Assembly: GCA_947568835.1 (NCBI GenBank)
Contig: OX387602.1
Location: 27,798,633 to 27,862,632 of the forward strand
Source of the DNA: Protonemura montana
Taxonomy: Eukaryota; Arthropoda; Insecta; Plecoptera; Nemouridae
Length of the DNA: 64,000 bases
Direction of reading: 5' to 3'
Positions 62,083 to 64,000 of this stretch are shown here, in pieces (positions within the stretch are counted from its first letter, which is position 1; each line of letters opens with the position of its first letter). The position numbers were made by a program, and so were the translations under genes. Below the pieces are notes generated by a model. That model was not told the DNA's origin, ran no database searches, and was given only the letters and a program-made list of their open reading frames with translations.

Positions 62083-62313
62083 TATGCTTTCAACGGAGTC
62101 CACCTGACACTTTAATATCGTAACGGGATACAAAATATCGCCTTAGAGTTGTCCAGCGCGACAGTGTAAAATGCTTATTTTTTGTGCTTATTTCAGATCG
62201 CCACGCAATTAATTAGTGAAGTTGATGCTGACGCAGCACGGTGCCCCAACGCAGACATGAAGAGGACCCTGCCTGACAGTTTAGATCATTTCATTTTTGA
62301 TCCTGCTAGCTGA
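61645..62313 (+). CDS. three-exon candidate 3' gene end using a terminal exon outside the array
   Basis: Exons are 61,645-61,730, 61,823-61,932 (both in unit 6) and 62,197-62,313. The last follows a TTATTTCAG acceptor outside the array and joins in phase 0 to NYFSK. It reads IATQLISEVDADAARCPNAD, then MKRTLPDSLDHFIFDPAS and TGA. The last exon has the look of real coding sequence and could be the original 3' end of the gene from which the array grew. In full units the same second exon joins instead to the LQNEANLRQ exon. No protein family is recognised. Confidence 0.45.
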
Positions 62314-62319
62314 ATCTCA

Positions 62320-63733
62320 TCATAACGTCACTTTGAGATCTTCGAGACCTACAAGATTTTCGAGACCGTCGAGACCTTCGAGATCTTCAAGATCTTCGAT
62401 ATCTTCGATGGCTTGGAATTTGACATTAACTGGTAAGTGAAGTAAAAATACATTCAAAGATTTTGCCATTTTTTTCGGCATATTTTGTGCAAATCTATAT
62501 AAAGTGTTTTTTCACATAGGTCGTGGTGTCCTTGCTTTGCTGCAAAGATGACTTGAAGACATCTGAACGCCCTCTAATCGACTTGGTTCTTCACCCTGGA
62601 ATGCAGCTACTTCTCTGGGGTGCCCTTAATCCTTCCACCATAACTTCGAGACCTTCGAGATTTTTGAGATAGTTGATAACTTCGAGACCTTTGATGACTT
62701 GGAATTTGACATGTACTGGTAAGTGAAGTAAAAATATATTTAATTTTGTATTGTTCGGCATGTTTTGTACTCATTCTCATGTAATGTTGATTCACATAGG
62801 TCCCTGTTTTTCTGCAGAGATGCTGTAGAGAGGCCTGACCGCCCTAAGATCGATTTGGTTCTTTGCCCTGGTATGCAACATTGCGTGGTTTTCTGCGATC
62901 TTCTCGTTTTGAGACAGTCTTCCCCGTGGTGGTCCTTTGTGGGCTCTAGTTCAACCTCCTCCCAGCATCACATCAGGACCTTTGATACTTTGGAGACTTT
63001 CAAGATCTTCTAGATATTCGAGATCTTCGAGATCATCGAGGACTTGCAATTTGAAATACGCTGGCAAGTGAAGTAAAAAGATATTTAAATTGATTTTTTT
63101 CAGTTTTTTTGTACACATTTTCATTTATTGTTTACTCTTACATAGGGCATGGTGTCCTTGTTTTGCTGCAAAGATGACTTGAAGACATCTGAACGCCCTC
63201 TGATCGACTTGATTCTCCACCCTGGAATGAAGCGTCTTCTTCTTGTGGCCCTTGATGGGCTCCAGTCCAACCTCCTTCCACCATCACTTCGAGATCATCG
63301 AGACCTTCAAGATCCTCAAGATCCTCGAGATCTTCAAGACCTTCGAGACCTTCAAGATCCTCTAGATCTTCCAGATCTTCCAGATATTCGAGATTCTCGA
63401 GATCATTGAGGACTTGCAATTTGACATTTTCTGGTAAGTAAAGTAATGTCTTAAAATTTAAATTTTCTGACATATTGTGTGCACATTTTCATGTAGGTAC
63501 TGTTATTTCACATAGGTCGTGGTGTCCCTGTTCTGCTGCAAAGATGGCTTGAATACATCTGAACGCCCTCTGATCGACTTGATTCTCCACCCTGGATTAC
63601 CATGTGGCATGGTTTGCTGCGACCTTCTCGTGCTGAGCCAGCCTTCCTCTTTGATACGCTCCAGTTCAACATCCTCTGAGCATCACTTATAGAACTTCGT
63701 GGTCTTTGAGATCTTGGAATTTGAAATATACCG
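62320..63733 (+). repeat. array of four exon-like cassettes
   Basis: Four cassettes start after TCACATAG or TTACATAG at 62,520, 62,800, 63,146 and 63,516. They end at 62,718, about 63,063, 63,433 and 63,733, at GTAAGTGAAG-like donors (the second has GC instead of GT). A partial one precedes them (to about 62,431). The start is conserved in frame: [40 protein letters not shown] and [20 protein letters not shown], each followed by DL(V/I)LHPG. The second cassette is more diverged (SLFFCRDAVERPDRPKIDLV). The 3' part is a (TTCGAGATC)n-type repeat that brings stops in this frame. Separation is 282-370 bp. Function is unknown. Confidence 0.6.
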
Positions 63734-63784
63734 GTAAGTGAGATAATAGGAAATGAAAATAGATTTTTCTCAACATATTTTGTA

Positions 63785-64000
63785 CCAGGAATCCGAACCA
63801 AAATCGATAACGGTCCCGGTTCCATAATTTTTTTTATTATGGTTGTGGTTCCAAGATTTGTTTAAGTCGTCGTTCTGGTTCTGATTATTAAATATTGTGA
63901 ATTAAGGTTTTGGTTCTACTTCGGGTTCCGGTTCTTGCAAAATACTAATTTTAGTCCTGGTTCCGGTTCTGTAATCAATATTTTGGTTCCGATAACAGTT
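63785..64000 (+). repeat. degenerate (GGTTCY)n simple repeat
   Basis: The motif ggttcc/ggttct recurs irregularly (ggttccggttctt, ggttctacttcgggttccgg) to the window edge. No gene is seen. Confidence 0.75.

Noticed and set aside
63138..63473. Minus-strand protein with [12 protein letters not shown] repeats (coiled-coil or leucine-rich)
   Set aside because: It derives from the (TTCGAGATC)n repeat. Splice-like borders and the conserved cassette start are better on the plus strand.

Overview
The window is eukaryotic and almost certainly from an arthropod, most likely an insect. It has split genes with GT-AG introns, interspersed SINEs and retroelements, and long (TTAGG)n tracts, the arthropod telomere motif. 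No species can be assigned from the sequence alone. Gene density is low, and most of the window is transposon-derived or tandemly repeated DNA.

Positions 1-8.5 kb hold the recognisable host genes. The first two coding exons of MED25 (minus strand) run off the left edge. An intact single-exon DPH4/DNAJC24 gene (plus strand) lies next, followed by the 3' end of a copia retrotransposon. Two (TTAGG)n blocks sit between 400-bp direct repeats. Four phase-consistent exons of a CLC-3/4/5-type chloride channel/exchanger follow on the minus strand.

Positions 8.5-20 kb hold four exon-like segments of IFT122 on the minus strand. They carry two clear nonsense codons, at least one clear frameshift and missing intervening exons. 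The locus also contains a P-element-like DNA transposon with 43/44-nt inverted repeats, a 29-bp minisatellite, and several 5S-rRNA-derived and tRNA-derived SINEs. This looks like a decayed IFT122 copy.

Positions 20-33.5 kb are mostly transposon relics. A jockey/CR1-like non-LTR retrotransposon (minus strand) is split by a 505-bp insertion. The insertion carries two 196-nt inverted arms, each with a hammerhead-ribozyme core of the type known from Penelope-like elements, and an 8-bp target duplication.

Positions 33.55-62.08 kb are the most striking part: a tandem macrosatellite of five complete units (5,514 or 4,899 bp) and one partial unit. Each unit holds an inner array of about 297-bp repeats, three or five per unit. 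Two sequence classes exist: A in units 1-2 and B in units 3, 4 and 6. Unit 5 is a B-to-A mosaic. The class A units contain a series of five exon-like segments joined by GT-AG introns in consistent reading phase. Class B copies carry a nonsense codon in the fourth segment. The last, partial unit is followed by a phase-matching terminal exon outside the array, and then by a second array of exon-like cassettes (62.5-63.7 kb). I do not recognise the predicted protein. The window ends in degenerate (GGTTCY)n sequence.
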